64,000 bases of DNA from an uncultured Draconibacterium sp. (GCA_947492175.1 CANLMQ010000012.1:62001-126000), one strand, 5' to 3'; positions 8,529 to 16,700 are shown, counted from the first letter of the stretch. Notes: generated by a model from the sequence alone, not told the origin. Made by a program: numbers and translations.

Positions 8529-9392
8529 ATGAAAAAATTATCTTTTTTAATTCTTATCTCAGTAATTACAGTAACAGCATTTGCACAAACTGGAAAAGTT
8601 CTAGAGTCGCTAACCTTTAAAAGCAGCCTTGTAAATTATCCGGTTAACTATTCTATTTATTTGCCACCAGGTTATGATTCTTCAGAGCGCAGTTACCCCG
8701 TGTTGTATTTGTTGCATGGTTATTCCGATGATGAAACCGGTTGGATTCAGTTTGGCGAGGCCAATTCAATTGCCGACAAAGGAATTGCTGACGGAGACTT
8801 TGCTTCATGCATAATTGTAATGCCCGATGGAAAGGTGTCGTGGTATGTTAATAGTGCCGATGGTAGTGATCCATGGGAAGATATGTTTATTAAAGAGTTT
8901 ATTCCGTTTATCGAAAAAGAATACCGTATTCGTTCAAAAAAAGAATTCAGGGCAATTGCCGGTCTTTCTATGGGAGGAAATGGATCTTTATTATTGGCCA
9001 TGCATAATCCCGATTTATTCTCTACTTGTGTGGCCATGAGTGCGGGAACCTTTACTGACGAAGAAGTTATTGCAAACGACAAATACGATCATTATTTCAA
9101 AAATATTTACGGGGCAAAACCAAAGAATGATGTTAGCGAACATTGGAAAGCAAATAGTCCGCTGCATCTACTTGATAGTGTTGAGCCGGAGAAATTAAAA
9201 TCGATTCGCTGGTACATTGACTGTGGCGATGATGATTTCTTATACAAGGGAAATTCTGCGCTGCACGTTAAAATGCGTGATCTAGGAATACCTCACGAGT
9301 ACCGGGTGCGGGAAGGTTCGCATTCCTGGATCTATTGGCGCACAGGTTTGTACGATGGATTAAAATACATTTCACAGAAGTTTCGCAGGTAA
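8529..9392 (+). CDS. Secreted esterase D / CE1-like alpha/beta hydrolase
   Basis: The 287-residue protein has a cleavable signal peptide (about 1-19, ending AFA-QT). It is an alpha/beta hydrolase of the esterase D / feruloyl esterase type: LLHGYSDDETGW near residue 62 forms the oxyanion region, the nucleophile is Ser147 in GLSMGG, an acidic residue lies in IDCGDDDF, and the catalytic His lies in GSHSW near the C-terminus. Such periplasmic enzymes often remove acyl groups (acetyl, feruloyl) from polysaccharides. The exact ester is not known. A sulfatase gene follows 116 bases downstream with its own promoter-like sequence, so this may be a separate transcript. Confidence 0.88.
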   Translation: MKKLSFLILISVITVTAFAQTGKVLESLTFKSSLVNYPVNYSIYLPPGYDSSERSYPVLYLLHGYSDDETGWIQFGEANSIADKGIADGDFASCIIVMPDGKVSWYVNSADGSDPWEDMFIKEFIPFIEKEYRIRSKKEFRAIAGLSMGGNGSLLLAMHNPDLFSTCVAMSAGTFTDEEVIANDKYDHYFKNIYGAKPKNDVSEHWKANSPLHLLDSVEPEKLKSIRWYIDCGDDDFLYKGNSALHVKMRDLGIPHEYRVREGSHSWIYWRTGLYDGLKYISQKFRR

Positions 9393-9458
9393 TGTAACTA
9401 GTTAGAGGTGTTATTTAAAGGGAAAGCTTTGTTTGGTAATTGTCGCGAAAAATGTGAG

Positions 9459-9487
9459 TTGAAAGGTTACAATAATTGGTAGTTTCG
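9459..9487 (+). promoter_or_regulatory. Candidate promoter of the sulfatase gene
   Basis: TTG (9459-9461) and TAGTTTCG (9480-9487, one mismatch to TAnnTTTG) are separated by 18 bases. The -7 box ends 21 bases before the sulfatase ATG. Confidence 0.5.
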
Positions 9488-9508
9488 TAACAATAAAATA
9501 TAACTAAA

Positions 9509-10852
9509 ATGAAAAACTATTTTGGAATATTTACACTGCTTTTTCTTGTGGGAACTTTTGCCTGCAGAACAAAAGAAACTCCACCCAATATTGTACTAAT
9601 AATGGCTGACGATATGGGGTACGAATGTTTGGGATGTAACGGAAGCACAGAATATAAAACTCCTAATCTTGACCGTTTGGCTGAAACAGGAATTCGATTT
9701 GATAATTGTTATTCGCAACCGCTTTGTACTCCTTCGCGGGTTAAAATAATGACCGGAAAATACAATTACAAAAACTATGAAGATTTCGGATACCTGAATC
9801 CTAACCAGAAAACGTTTGGGAATTTGCTGAAGGATGCAGGTTATGCAACATGTATTGCCGGAAAATGGCAGCTTAATGGATTAAACAGAAATAATCCGGA
9901 TAATCAGGATGTTAACCGGCCTCATCATTTTGGTTTCGACGAATATTGTTTGTGGCAATTAAATCGAAGAAGGACTGTCGATGGAGAACGGTATGCCAAT
10001 GCCTTAATAACACAAAACGGAGCAGATTTACCACGAGATCCGGATATGTATGGTCCCCGTGTTTTTGCCGATTTTGTGATGGATTTTATTGACCGAAAAA
10101 CCGACCAACCTTTTTTTGTATATTATCCAATGGTGTTGGTGCACGATCCGTTTGTTCCAACACCCGATTCGCCGGAGTGGGCTCAACCGGAACGCAGATA
10201 TGAGAATGATACTGCCTATTTTGCAGATATGATGGCGTATACTGATAAAATTATTGGGGAGATTGAAGCTAAGCTGAAAGAAGAAAAAATTTGGGAAAAT
10301 ACACTGTTTATTTTTACGGCGGATAATGGTACACACCGCACTGTGTTGTCATCTACAACAAATGGAATTGTAAAAGGGGCTAAAGGCGAAACAATCAACC
10401 ACGGTAACCATGTTCCTTTTATTTTAAACTGGCCTAAAAAAATGAAAGAACAAAGGGTGGAAGAATCGATAATTTCGTTTGCGGATGTATTACCAACATT
10501 GTGTGATGCTGCCGGTGTATCGCCCGAAAAGTTTAAAACCGATGGAAATAGCTTTTTGCCTTTGGTTACTCAAAAACTGGATAAAATACAAGATGAAGTA
10601 GTTATTCATTATACTCCACGATGGGGAAACTGGGGAAAGTATCATAATCGTTGGGTGATGAATGGAGAATATAAATTGTACCGTGATGGTCGTTTCTATA
10701 ATACGAAAAGAGATGTTCTGGAAAAAAATCCTCTAAAAGAATTAACAACGGTGGAGCAAAAATTGAAAGAGAAATTTCAGCGTATTTTGGATGAGAAAGA
10801 AAAGGACGTTGCATTTGAATTAAACAACAAGGAATTTAAGGTAGAATATTGA
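9509..10852 (+). CDS. Sulfatase (S1 family lipoprotein)
   Basis: The 447-residue protein has a lipoprotein-type leader with the acceptor Cys at residue 19 (TFAC). Formylglycine-dependent S1 sulfatases need the motif C-x-P-S-R; here it is C73-T-P-S-R. The metal-binding Asp pair sits at 34-35 (MADDMG), and VHDPF and TADNGTH supply further conserved active-site positions. It hydrolyses a sulfate ester, probably on an extracellular sulfated glycan; the S1 subfamily and substrate cannot be told. A separate formylglycine-generating or anaerobic maturase gene is needed and is not in the window. The gene is coupled by stop/start overlap to the next gene. Confidence 0.92.
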   Translation: MKNYFGIFTLLFLVGTFACRTKETPPNIVLIMADDMGYECLGCNGSTEYKTPNLDRLAETGIRFDNCYSQPLCTPSRVKIMTGKYNYKNYEDFGYLNPNQKTFGNLLKDAGYATCIAGKWQLNGLNRNNPDNQDVNRPHHFGFDEYCLWQLNRRRTVDGERYANALITQNGADLPRDPDMYGPRVFADFVMDFIDRKTDQPFFVYYPMVLVHDPFVPTPDSPEWAQPERRYENDTAYFADMMAYTDKIIGEIEAKLKEEKIWENTLFIFTADNGTHRTVLSSTTNGIVKGAKGETINHGNHVPFILNWPKKMKEQRVEESIISFADVLPTLCDAAGVSPEKFKTDGNSFLPLVTQKLDKIQDEVVIHYTPRWGNWGKYHNRWVMNGEYKLYRDGRFYNTKRDVLEKNPLKELTTVEQKLKEKFQRILDEKEKDVAFELNNKEFKVEY

Positions 10853-12222
10853 AGCAGTTTTTTTTAATAGTAGGACTATTGTTTGGATTTTTGTTTGGAA
10901 ACGGACAAAATAATACGGAGCCAGACATAAAATGGGGAAACTCGTCGTATTTTAATTTGAATATTGGAGACAGCATCCTGTTTAATTCAACTCCAATAAA
11001 ATTACTCGGTCTTACTAATCATTATAATAAAATTCAGGTAGGAAAAGATACTTTGTGGCTGAAAGTGAGCCGGCGCAGTCTTCCGGCCGGCATAAACAAT
11101 ATTCGCCTGTTTGTTGCCGATAACAGGATGGTAAAAAACAGTACCAACGATAAAGAAGTTCATGGCTTGCTTGTAAAAGATGCATTGATATGCGTTAACA
11201 ACATGATCGAAAAAATGCTTGATCCCAGGCAATTCCGGTTTCCGGTTAGTTTTAACGATGGCTTTTTGTGGAGTGTGGAAGAAGACAGTTATATGTTTTC
11301 TTATCTTGGGAAAAGGGACAGCGAGGGAACTAAGTATTTCAGGTCGTACGAAGGTATTGGTATTGATTTAAACGATGCTAAGGGAATTGAAAAGCACTGG
11401 ATTGTTGCCATGGAAAACAGCACAGTTGTTTGGATTGAAGATAAGAATTTAGATGAAATGGATAAAGAAGCCTGTGTATTGTTGCAGAGCGATTCAAATC
11501 CGGGGATATATTATCTGTATAATCACCTTTTCAATAGTACTATTGAAGTTAGAAAGGGGCAAAAACTGGTAAGCGGGCAGTTATTGGGAACTGCCTGGGG
11601 AGATGAGAACTGGGGGCATTTGCAATTATTGGTTATAAAATCCGATACAGTACCTACATATGAGAATCGGTTTCATAATTCATTAAATTTTTTCCCGCAG
11701 CTTTACGAATTATATTTTCAGCATGCCTACAGTACTGCAAAATTATTTACACGTGGTAGAATTGAATTTGGGAAAGCGATATACCAAAACAGGAAAAATA
11801 CCAGTGCTTTTGAAGTATATGCAGGTAAAGGATGGGAATTGGGCTCCTGGAATATTGCGGATAAAGTTGAGTACGTTGTAAAAGGGAATGAAGGAAATGT
11901 ACGACTTAGAAAGGTATTATTTGATGGTTCTGACGCCAGGAGTGTAAATCCGGATAATTACTACGATTATACACTGAATGTTAAAAGTGGTGTTTACCGG
12001 ATTCGAGCTAAAGTTGGTGATTTGTATCTGTCATCGTGGCAAAAAGTGGAATTTGATGGTATTGCTGCAGAAACTTATTCGCTTGATGCGGGAGAACAAA
12101 AGTGGACATCAGAAAGGGTTGTAAAGGTTACCGACAATAAACTGACAATTCGTATTTATATTGATAAGGAAAACAAAAAAGTTGCCGGGTTAAGCGAGAT
12201 TGTTTTTCAACGGGCATACTGA
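10849..12222 (+). CDS. Secreted protein with degenerate M23 (LytM-like) fold and C-terminal beta-sandwich
   Basis: The frame starts with TTG at 10849, overlapping the sulfatase stop by 4 bases. Only this start gives a good signal peptide (KQFFLIVGLLFGFLFGNGQ); the next Met is near residue 88. Residues about 165-265 resemble the LytM/M23 peptidase core. GIGIDLNDAKG stands where HxGxD is expected, YLYNHLF keeps His226, and GHLQLLV (257 onward) stands where HxH is expected. The first Zn-ligand His and the last His (Gln259) are both lost, so peptidase activity is unlikely. The C-terminal about 130 residues look like a galactose-binding or malectin-like sandwich. Pairing with a sulfatase suggests a role in the same extracellular task. 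Its function is unknown. Confidence 0.7.
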   Translation: MKQFFLIVGLLFGFLFGNGQNNTEPDIKWGNSSYFNLNIGDSILFNSTPIKLLGLTNHYNKIQVGKDTLWLKVSRRSLPAGINNIRLFVADNRMVKNSTNDKEVHGLLVKDALICVNNMIEKMLDPRQFRFPVSFNDGFLWSVEEDSYMFSYLGKRDSEGTKYFRSYEGIGIDLNDAKGIEKHWIVAMENSTVVWIEDKNLDEMDKEACVLLQSDSNPGIYYLYNHLFNSTIEVRKGQKLVSGQLLGTAWGDENWGHLQLLVIKSDTVPTYENRFHNSLNFFPQLYELYFQHAYSTAKLFTRGRIEFGKAIYQNRKNTSAFEVYAGKGWELGSWNIADKVEYVVKGNEGNVRLRKVLFDGSDARSVNPDNYYDYTLNVKSGVYRIRAKVGDLYLSSWQKVEFDGIAAETYSLDAGEQKWTSERVVKVTDNKLTIRIYIDKENKKVAGLSEIVFQRAY

Positions 12223-12242
12223 TTTGCGTGTTAATCAGATGT

Positions 12243-12264
12243 ATTTTTAAACTCATTTAAAAAT
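12243..12264. terminator. AT-rich bidirectional hairpin between convergent genes
   Basis: ATTTTTAAA (12243-12251) and TTTAAAAAT (12256-12264) form a perfect 9-bp inverted repeat around CTCA. It sits at the end of two convergent genes and overlaps the stop codon of the minus-strand one. A second 6-bp hairpin (12219-12224 with 12233-12238) precedes it. Stability is low. Confidence 0.35.
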
Positions 12265-13039
12265 CGAATACCATGCCGGTTTTTACCTGCTTAATTTTAA
12301 ATTCCCGGTAGAAAAGAGCCAGAGCAGGTAAATCAGTACAGTGTGCCGGCAATACCATTTCTACTCCATTTTTCTTGAAATAATTTATTGTATTTTGTGT
12401 TTGTTTATTCTGAAATTTTAAATGAAACCCACCAATCACAGCGCTGATTTCTGTAATTCCGGTAACTGCTTTAGCGTGTTCACAAATATTGCAAATTCCC
12501 GAGTGTGAGCAACCGGTAATAATTATCAGTCTATTATTTATGGTTGCAGCTAATGCCGAATCGTCTGGAATAAAATCATCACTTCCGTCGATTAATTCAA
12601 AAGGAGTAGTTTGGCTTTCGAAATTATTCAAACGTGGAATTTCGCCGAGGTAATACAGGTTTTTTGTAATCTGGCAGGAGGTTTGTATTTCCTGAATGTC
12701 AAATTTTTGTTGCAGATGATTTCTCGAAAAAGAAAGACCAACAGGAGAGTGGTCAGTTTTTCTGAATCGCTCAACAAAAATGCCGGGATGAGCTAGTAAG
12801 GTTTTGTTTTTCAGGTGTTGTAATCCATTACCGTGATCCCAGTGTCCGTGGCTTAACACCACTTTTTTTACATTTTTATAAATGTCGACTCCCAATTTTT
12901 CTGCATTCTTCAGAAAAACATCAGAATGCCCGGTGTCGAACAGAATCAGTTCTCCGTCAACTTCAATTAAATAGGAGAGGCCGTGTTCTGCCAGGTACTT
13001 TCCTCCTGCAACATTATCTGTTAAAATCGAGATTTTCAT
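12257..13039 (-). CDS. MBL-fold metallo-hydrolase (dihydropterin-phosphate synthase-like subfamily)
   Basis: The cytoplasmic protein has about 260 residues. LSHGHWDHGNG is the di-metal HxHxDH motif of the metallo-beta-lactamase fold. TGCSHSGICNICEHA is typical of the subfamily once named for 7,8-dihydropterin-6-methyl-4-(ribofuranosyl)-aminobenzene 5'-phosphate synthase. I chose the ATG at 13039 (MKISILTDN) because the family starts there. A longer start at 13072 would add MVSNHLNSCLS and overlap the preceding gene. It is the last gene of a minus-strand set with two MinD-like Fe-S ATPases and NifX-like proteins, where such MBL proteins are recurrent partners. Its substrate is unknown. Confidence 0.82.
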   Translation of the reverse strand: MKISILTDNVAGGKYLAEHGLSYLIEVDGELILFDTGHSDVFLKNAEKLGVDIYKNVKKVVLSHGHWDHGNGLQHLKNKTLLAHPGIFVERFRKTDHSPVGLSFSRNHLQQKFDIQEIQTSCQITKNLYYLGEIPRLNNFESQTTPFELIDGSDDFIPDDSALAATINNRLIIITGCSHSGICNICEHAKAVTGITEISAVIGGFHLKFQNKQTQNTINYFKKNGVEMVLPAHCTDLPALALFYREFKIKQVKTGMVFDF

Positions 13040-13053
13040 TGATAAGCACGAAT

Positions 13054-13917
13054 TTAAATGATTGCTGACCAAATATCAAAAAATGTTTTACTGATGTTTT
13101 TATCCGAAGCATATTCAACCACGGTTTTCTGTTCAATCATCGACTCAACCATTGCTTTTGTAAACGGAATTTTACCAACCAACGGAATGCTTTTTTTTGC
13201 CAGATAATCCTCAACTGTTTTTGTAAATTCAGTGTTTATATCATATTTATTAATGGCTGCATAAACAGGCACATTAAACGAGTTTACCAGTTTTATCAAT
13301 CTTTTTGCATCATGCATTCCCGAAACAGTTGGTTCAATTACAAGCAATACGGCATCAGTTCCTGTTATGGACGATATTGCTGTACATCCTATTCCCGGAG
13401 GGCCATCGTTTATAATAAAATCTGCGTTTATTTCACGGGCTATTTCTTGTGCCCGTTTTCTAATTTTAGTGACCAGTTTCCCCGAGTTTTCCTCGCCCGG
13501 TCCCATTTTGGCATGGACAAAAGGGCCAAAGCGGGTGTTGGAAATAAACCACTGGTTATTATGGTTTTCTGTTGTGGTAATGGCTTTTGCAGGGCAAATA
13601 TACTCGCATAAACGGCAACCTTCGCACTGATAAGGATTTACTTCGGGATAGTTATTCCTGTTTTTGTGAATGGCCGTAAAACGACACGATTTTTCACATA
13701 GTCCACAATTTGTACAGATATCGGAATTTATAGAGGCAATTTTTCCGCTATTGAAGGTATGTGTTTCTTGTACGTCGGGCTGAAATATTAAATGTAAATC
13801 GGCAGCATCCACATCGTTATCGCAAAATACTGCGTTTTTAACTACCGAAGCCAATGCAGCTGCTACTGTTGTTTTTCCGGCACCTCCCTTTCCGCTTAAA
13901 ATGGTTATTTCTTTCAT
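13054..13917 (-). CDS. MinD/Mrp-like P-loop ATPase with two [4Fe-4S] ferredoxin motifs (copy 2)
   Basis: The 287-residue cytoplasmic protein has a deviant Walker A motif GKGGAGKTT at 9-17, as in MinD/NifH/Mrp ATPases. Two ferredoxin-type motifs are inserted at about residues 72-115: CTNCGLCEKSC and CEGCRLCEYIC. It ends with a NDGPPG-type switch and a VLLVIEPT strand. It starts 2 bases after its tandem paralogue. Paired ATPases of this kind occur with NifX-like proteins in the ORP system of sulfate reducers and in many anaerobes. A role in metal-cluster handling or in a dimeric ATP-driven complex is inferred, not shown. Confidence 0.87.
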   Translation of the reverse strand: MKEITILSGKGGAGKTTVAAALASVVKNAVFCDNDVDAADLHLIFQPDVQETHTFNSGKIASINSDICTNCGLCEKSCRFTAIHKNRNNYPEVNPYQCEGCRLCEYICPAKAITTTENHNNQWFISNTRFGPFVHAKMGPGEENSGKLVTKIRKRAQEIAREINADFIINDGPPGIGCTAISSITGTDAVLLVIEPTVSGMHDAKRLIKLVNSFNVPVYAAINKYDINTEFTKTVEDYLAKKSIPLVGKIPFTKAMVESMIEQKTVVEYASDKNISKTFFDIWSAII

Positions 13918-13919
13918 TA

Positions 13920-14783
13920 TTAAGTTATCTTGGTTTTTAAGTGCTTAACTATTTTAAGGTAGAATTGTTCCATCTCTGCAGGAATGTTTTTTAATAATTC
14001 ACCTTTTGAATAATTACCTGCATAAGTTTCCGAAAAGGGAATCTTGCCAAGCAATTCAATATTTTTATCTTCCAGGTAGGTGTAAATTTCATTGTTTCCC
14101 AAGCCGGCTTTGTTTACAATCACTCCAAAGGGGATCTTTAATTCAGCCAGTAATTCGACGGTAATTTTCAGATCGTTTAATCCAAATGGGGTAGGTTCGG
14201 TTACCAAAATTACGTAATCGGAATCGGCCACAGTTTCAACCACCGGACAACTTGTTCCTGGTGGAGCATCGAAAACAGATATTTGGGTTCCAATGGTTGC
14301 ATCTTTTTTTACCTCTTTTATCAGCGACGTTTGCATTGCAGAACCAATTTCCAAACGTCCTTCAATCAGACCTGCTCCAAAAACTGTATTATATTTCGAA
14401 ATGGTTCCAAGAGGTTTCTGATATTCTGTTATTGCCTTATAGTTGCAAGCAACAGAACAAGCACCACAGGAATGACATAAATCGGTATTTACTTCGGCAA
14501 ATTGCAGGCTTTTTACTATTGTAATGGCGTTAAATTGACACCAATCAGCACATTTTCTGCAAAAAGTGCACTTATTGGTGTCAATTTTCGGAACCAACGA
14601 GAACACTGGTTTATTTGCTGTTTTTTGTGCTTCGGGGAAGAAAAGTAAGTCATTGGGTTCTTCCACATCACAATCAATTAACTGCACTTTATTGTCGAAT
14701 CTTTGTGAAAGAAAATAATAGAGATTAACGGAAACTGTTGTCTTTCCGGTTCCGCCTTTACCGCTTGCAATGGCAATATTCAT
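13920..14783 (-). CDS. MinD/Mrp-like P-loop ATPase with two [4Fe-4S] ferredoxin motifs (copy 1)
   Basis: The 287-residue tandem paralogue of the following gene has identical length. Walker A is GKGGTGKTT at 9-17. Two Cys-rich motifs follow, CTFCRKCADWC and CHSCGACSVAC, then DAPPGTSCPV and VTEPTPFG. Each motif holds the four Cys expected for a [4Fe-4S] cluster with three in one group and the fourth in Cx3P-like position, though the usual Pro is absent in the first. It is separated from the upstream NifX-like gene by about 180 bases that carry two hairpins, so it may have its own start or be subject to read-through control. Confidence 0.87.
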   Translation of the reverse strand: MNIAIASGKGGTGKTTVSVNLYYFLSQRFDNKVQLIDCDVEEPNDLLFFPEAQKTANKPVFSLVPKIDTNKCTFCRKCADWCQFNAITIVKSLQFAEVNTDLCHSCGACSVACNYKAITEYQKPLGTISKYNTVFGAGLIEGRLEIGSAMQTSLIKEVKKDATIGTQISVFDAPPGTSCPVVETVADSDYVILVTEPTPFGLNDLKITVELLAELKIPFGVIVNKAGLGNNEIYTYLEDKNIELLGKIPFSETYAGNYSKGELLKNIPAEMEQFYLKIVKHLKTKIT

Positions 14784-14856
14784 ATTGAATTATTCAAGTC
14801 ATTTGATGTTACTAAATCATACAGCACGCTATGTTTTTTAATAACAGTTACTTCTC

Positions 14857-14892
14857 ATAAAACTCCCCGAAGCTTATGAGTACCTCGGGGAG
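14857..14892 (-). terminator. Terminator after the NifX-like gene
   Basis: On the minus strand an 8-bp GC-rich stem (CTCCCCGA with TCGGGGAG, 14885-14892 and 14863-14870) closes a 14-base loop and is followed by TTTTA. It lies between the NifX-like gene and the ATPase pair and may only partly terminate. Confidence 0.65.
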
Positions 14893-14907
14893 CAGTCGAT
14901 TTAGTAG

Positions 14908-14950
14908 AAATTTTCTGAATCCGATACACCAGGTTTTTATCAGAAAATTT
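14908..14950. repeat. Perfect 11-bp inverted repeat between nifX-like and ATPase genes
   Basis: AAATTTTCTGA (14908-14918) and TCAGAAAATTT (14940-14950) are exact inverse complements around a 21-base loop. It begins 14 bases downstream of the NifX-like stop (minus strand) and precedes the GC-rich terminator. No T run follows it, so it could be an RNA-stabilising hairpin or an operator. Confidence 0.6.
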
Positions 14951-14963
14951 GAAAAATATGTTT

Positions 14964-15320
14964 TTAATGATCACAGTAATTGGCTGAGAACTCAATGGAC
15001 TTTTCAAGGAATCCCGTAGCCAGCTCTTGTGCCGGAAGTTTAGGTGCACCAACAAATACATTAACATTGTTGTAGTTAAAAATTTGGATAGCCTTATGGC
15101 CCATACCACCGGCCAAAACATCTGTGGCCCCTTTTTCTGCCAGCCATTTGGGCAAAACACCAGGTTCGTGCGGAGGAGGAACTACTCTTTCTTCAGATAC
15201 AATGTTATCGCCTTCGATATCTAACAATGCAAAAAATTTACAGTGTCCGAAGTGACCATCTAAAATTCCGTTTTCGTCTACCGGAATTGCAATTTTCTTG
15301 TTCATATTCGTTTTTATCAA
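14964..15320 (-). CDS. NifX/NifB-family (dinitrogenase Fe-Mo cofactor-binding domain) protein
   Basis: The 118-residue cytoplasmic protein has the fold of the NifX / NafY / MTH1175 family (Pfam Nitro_FeMo-Co). KIAIPVDENG opens the domain, DGHFGHCKFF is the cluster-binding loop, and GATDVLAGGMGHKA and GFLEKSIEF follow. Members bind Fe-Mo or Mo-Cu clusters; in many anaerobes without nitrogenase their role is unclear. Orange protein (ORP) of Desulfovibrio is a relative. It lies 9 bases after the DUF5320 gene, with two hairpins downstream. No nitrogenase structural gene is in the window. Confidence 0.85.
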   Translation of the reverse strand: MIKTNMNKKIAIPVDENGILDGHFGHCKFFALLDIEGDNIVSEERVVPPPHEPGVLPKWLAEKGATDVLAGGMGHKAIQIFNYNNVNVFVGAPKLPAQELATGFLEKSIEFSANYCDH

Positions 15321-15329
15321 TCAATTAAA

Positions 15330-15563
15330 TTATTCAGCATTTTGTCCTCGCCGCAGACCTCTGCCCAGGCCTCTGCCTCTTCCTGCTCTAAAACCAGCAC
15401 CTCTTTCCACATCCTGGTTTCTTCTGTTTTTAAATCCGCGTCCAATTCTTCGTCCCAGTGTTCTGTTTTCCAGCGTAACGGAACTATTATCGCTGCAATT
15501 TCCTTGTTTTCTGCCGGTTTGGGAACCTTGCCCCATTGGTCCGGTTTTGTCTAATCCAGGCAT
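15330..15563 (-). CDS. DUF5320-type Gly/Arg-rich small protein
   Basis: The 77-residue protein opens with MPGLDKTGPMGQGSQTGRKQ, typical of DUF5320 proteins, and ends in a Gly-Arg-rich tail with repeated R-G units. These proteins regularly sit between NifX-like genes and Fe-S ATPases in anaerobes. It is 4 bases from the upstream NifX-like gene and 9 from the next, so it is tightly operonic. It has no known biochemical function; the basic tail could bind an acidic partner or nucleic acid. Confidence 0.8.
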   Translation of the reverse strand: MPGLDKTGPMGQGSQTGRKQGNCSDNSSVTLENRTLGRRIGRGFKNRRNQDVERGAGFRAGRGRGLGRGLRRGQNAE

Positions 15564-15567
15564 GATG

Positions 15568-15888
15568 TCAATTGTTTTGTAGTTTATTTATAATCTCTGC
15601 AACTTCAAGTTCTCCTTCATTTATCGCAATCATCTGAATGTTAAAACGTTCTAACATATCTTTGGCTTTCGGGCCAAAATGACCGGAGACTACTTGTTGT
15701 GCACCAAGCTCAGCAACCATTTCTGACGATTTTGTTCCGGCTCCTCCGTTTAAATCTTTAAAATTATTTTTTATAAAATCTGAGGTTTTTGTCTCTTTGT
15801 CGTAAACACAGAACCAACCCGCACGACCAAATCTTAGGTCGAATTTCGCATTTAAATTATCTCCGGTGGAAGTGATAATGATTTTCAT
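15568..15888 (-). CDS. NifX/NifB-family protein, second copy
   Basis: The 106-residue protein belongs to the same fold as the NifX-like protein two genes downstream. It has a KIIITSTGDNLNAKFD start, the LRFGRAGWFCVYD loop in place of HFGHC, GAGTKSSEM, and QVVSGHFGPKA. The His/Cys pattern of the cluster loop differs between the two copies, so they may bind different clusters or act as a heteromer. It is the first gene of the set and its upstream region contains a pair of 11-base direct repeats. Confidence 0.82.
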   Translation of the reverse strand: MKIIITSTGDNLNAKFDLRFGRAGWFCVYDKETKTSDFIKNNFKDLNGGAGTKSSEMVAELGAQQVVSGHFGPKAKDMLERFNIQMIAINEGELEVAEIINKLQNN

Positions 15889-15988
15889 TTTTAAATTAAC
15901 TAATGTTCATTACGAAGTTACGGCAAAAAAATAATATATGCAAATGTTAAACGAACAAATGATTGTTTAGGAGAGCGAGGAGATGAAG

Positions 15989-16032
15989 TGTGGGTGTGTT
16001 TAATTTGTTGATATATAGTTTTGTGGGTGTGT
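15989..16032. repeat. Two direct repeats of TGTGGGTGTGT
   Basis: Identical 11-mers lie at 15989-15999 and 16022-16032, 33 bases apart (about three helical turns), in the gap before the first NifX-like gene. They might be a regulator-binding pair or chance GT-rich sequence. Confidence 0.4.
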
Positions 16033-16045
16033 GTTGTGAATAGGT

Positions 16046-16630
16046 TTAATTTTCTAGCTCTTTAGTTTTTGTGTTTAGTCGTGATGCAAGTGCAATTGTA
16101 ATTATACCCGCAAATAACGAAAATGATCCAATGATTTTTATAAATAAGATTGCTGAAGAAAAAGGTGATGAAATGAGCAGGATACCAAGAATAAGTGAGA
16201 ATACGCCTCTCCACATTCCTGAACGTCCGGCTGGTTGTAATTTCGCGAGCCTGACTGAGGTAATTATTCCTGAAATTCCATTCAGGAGTGCAATAATACC
16301 TAGTAATATTATAAGAAACGAAGTGGTTAGCACAGTAGTCGAAAATGGTTTGGCCAGAACAATAATCCCGGCAATTATTCCTAAACCTCCAGTTACAAAT
16401 CCCCACCACCAATAGTTGTATAAGTCACGTCGTTGAATGGTATTATAGACAGTAGCGATTCCTTCGATTAGCCAATATACACCCATTATAAATATTAATG
16501 TTGTTAATGTGGCCGTTGGAAAAAGAAGGAGGATAAAACCAATAATAAGCAGAACAATGCCCCGGGCCATAATTAGTTTCCACATTCCTTCGGCAAATTT
16601 TTTGGTTGTATTGTTATCCGTATTGTGCAT
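16046..16630 (-). CDS. HdeD/DUF308 family membrane protein
   Basis: The 194-residue integral membrane protein has about six hydrophobic segments, with the first starting near residue 20 (IMARGIVLLIIGFILLL) and paired helices after it. Length, topology and the repeated small-residue helices fit the HdeD/DUF308 family, linked to acid resistance in enterics. Its role in Bacteroidota is undefined. It is transcribed in the same direction as the efflux genes but follows a terminator, so it is probably a separate unit. Confidence 0.82.
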   Translation of the reverse strand: MHNTDNNTTKKFAEGMWKLIMARGIVLLIIGFILLLFPTATLTTLIFIMGVYWLIEGIATVYNTIQRRDLYNYWWWGFVTGGLGIIAGIIVLAKPFSTTVLTTSFLIILLGIIALLNGISGIITSVRLAKLQPAGRSGMWRGVFSLILGILLISSPFSSAILFIKIIGSFSLFAGIITIALASRLNTKTKELEN

Positions 16631-16700
16631 AATAGATGTTTATTAAGGTTTACGATGTTATTAAAAATAGTATAAATGCATGGTATCTTCCAAATTTATG

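Noticed and set aside
12257..13072. Longer start for the MBL-fold gene at 13072
   Set aside because: It would add eleven atypical residues and overlap the end of the preceding ATPase gene; MKISILTDN at 13039 matches the family start.
15298..15582. Plus-strand frame opposite the DUF5320 gene
   Set aside because: It is the antisense of a Gly/Arg-rich coding region, which gives long Pro/Ser/Leu-rich frames by composition.
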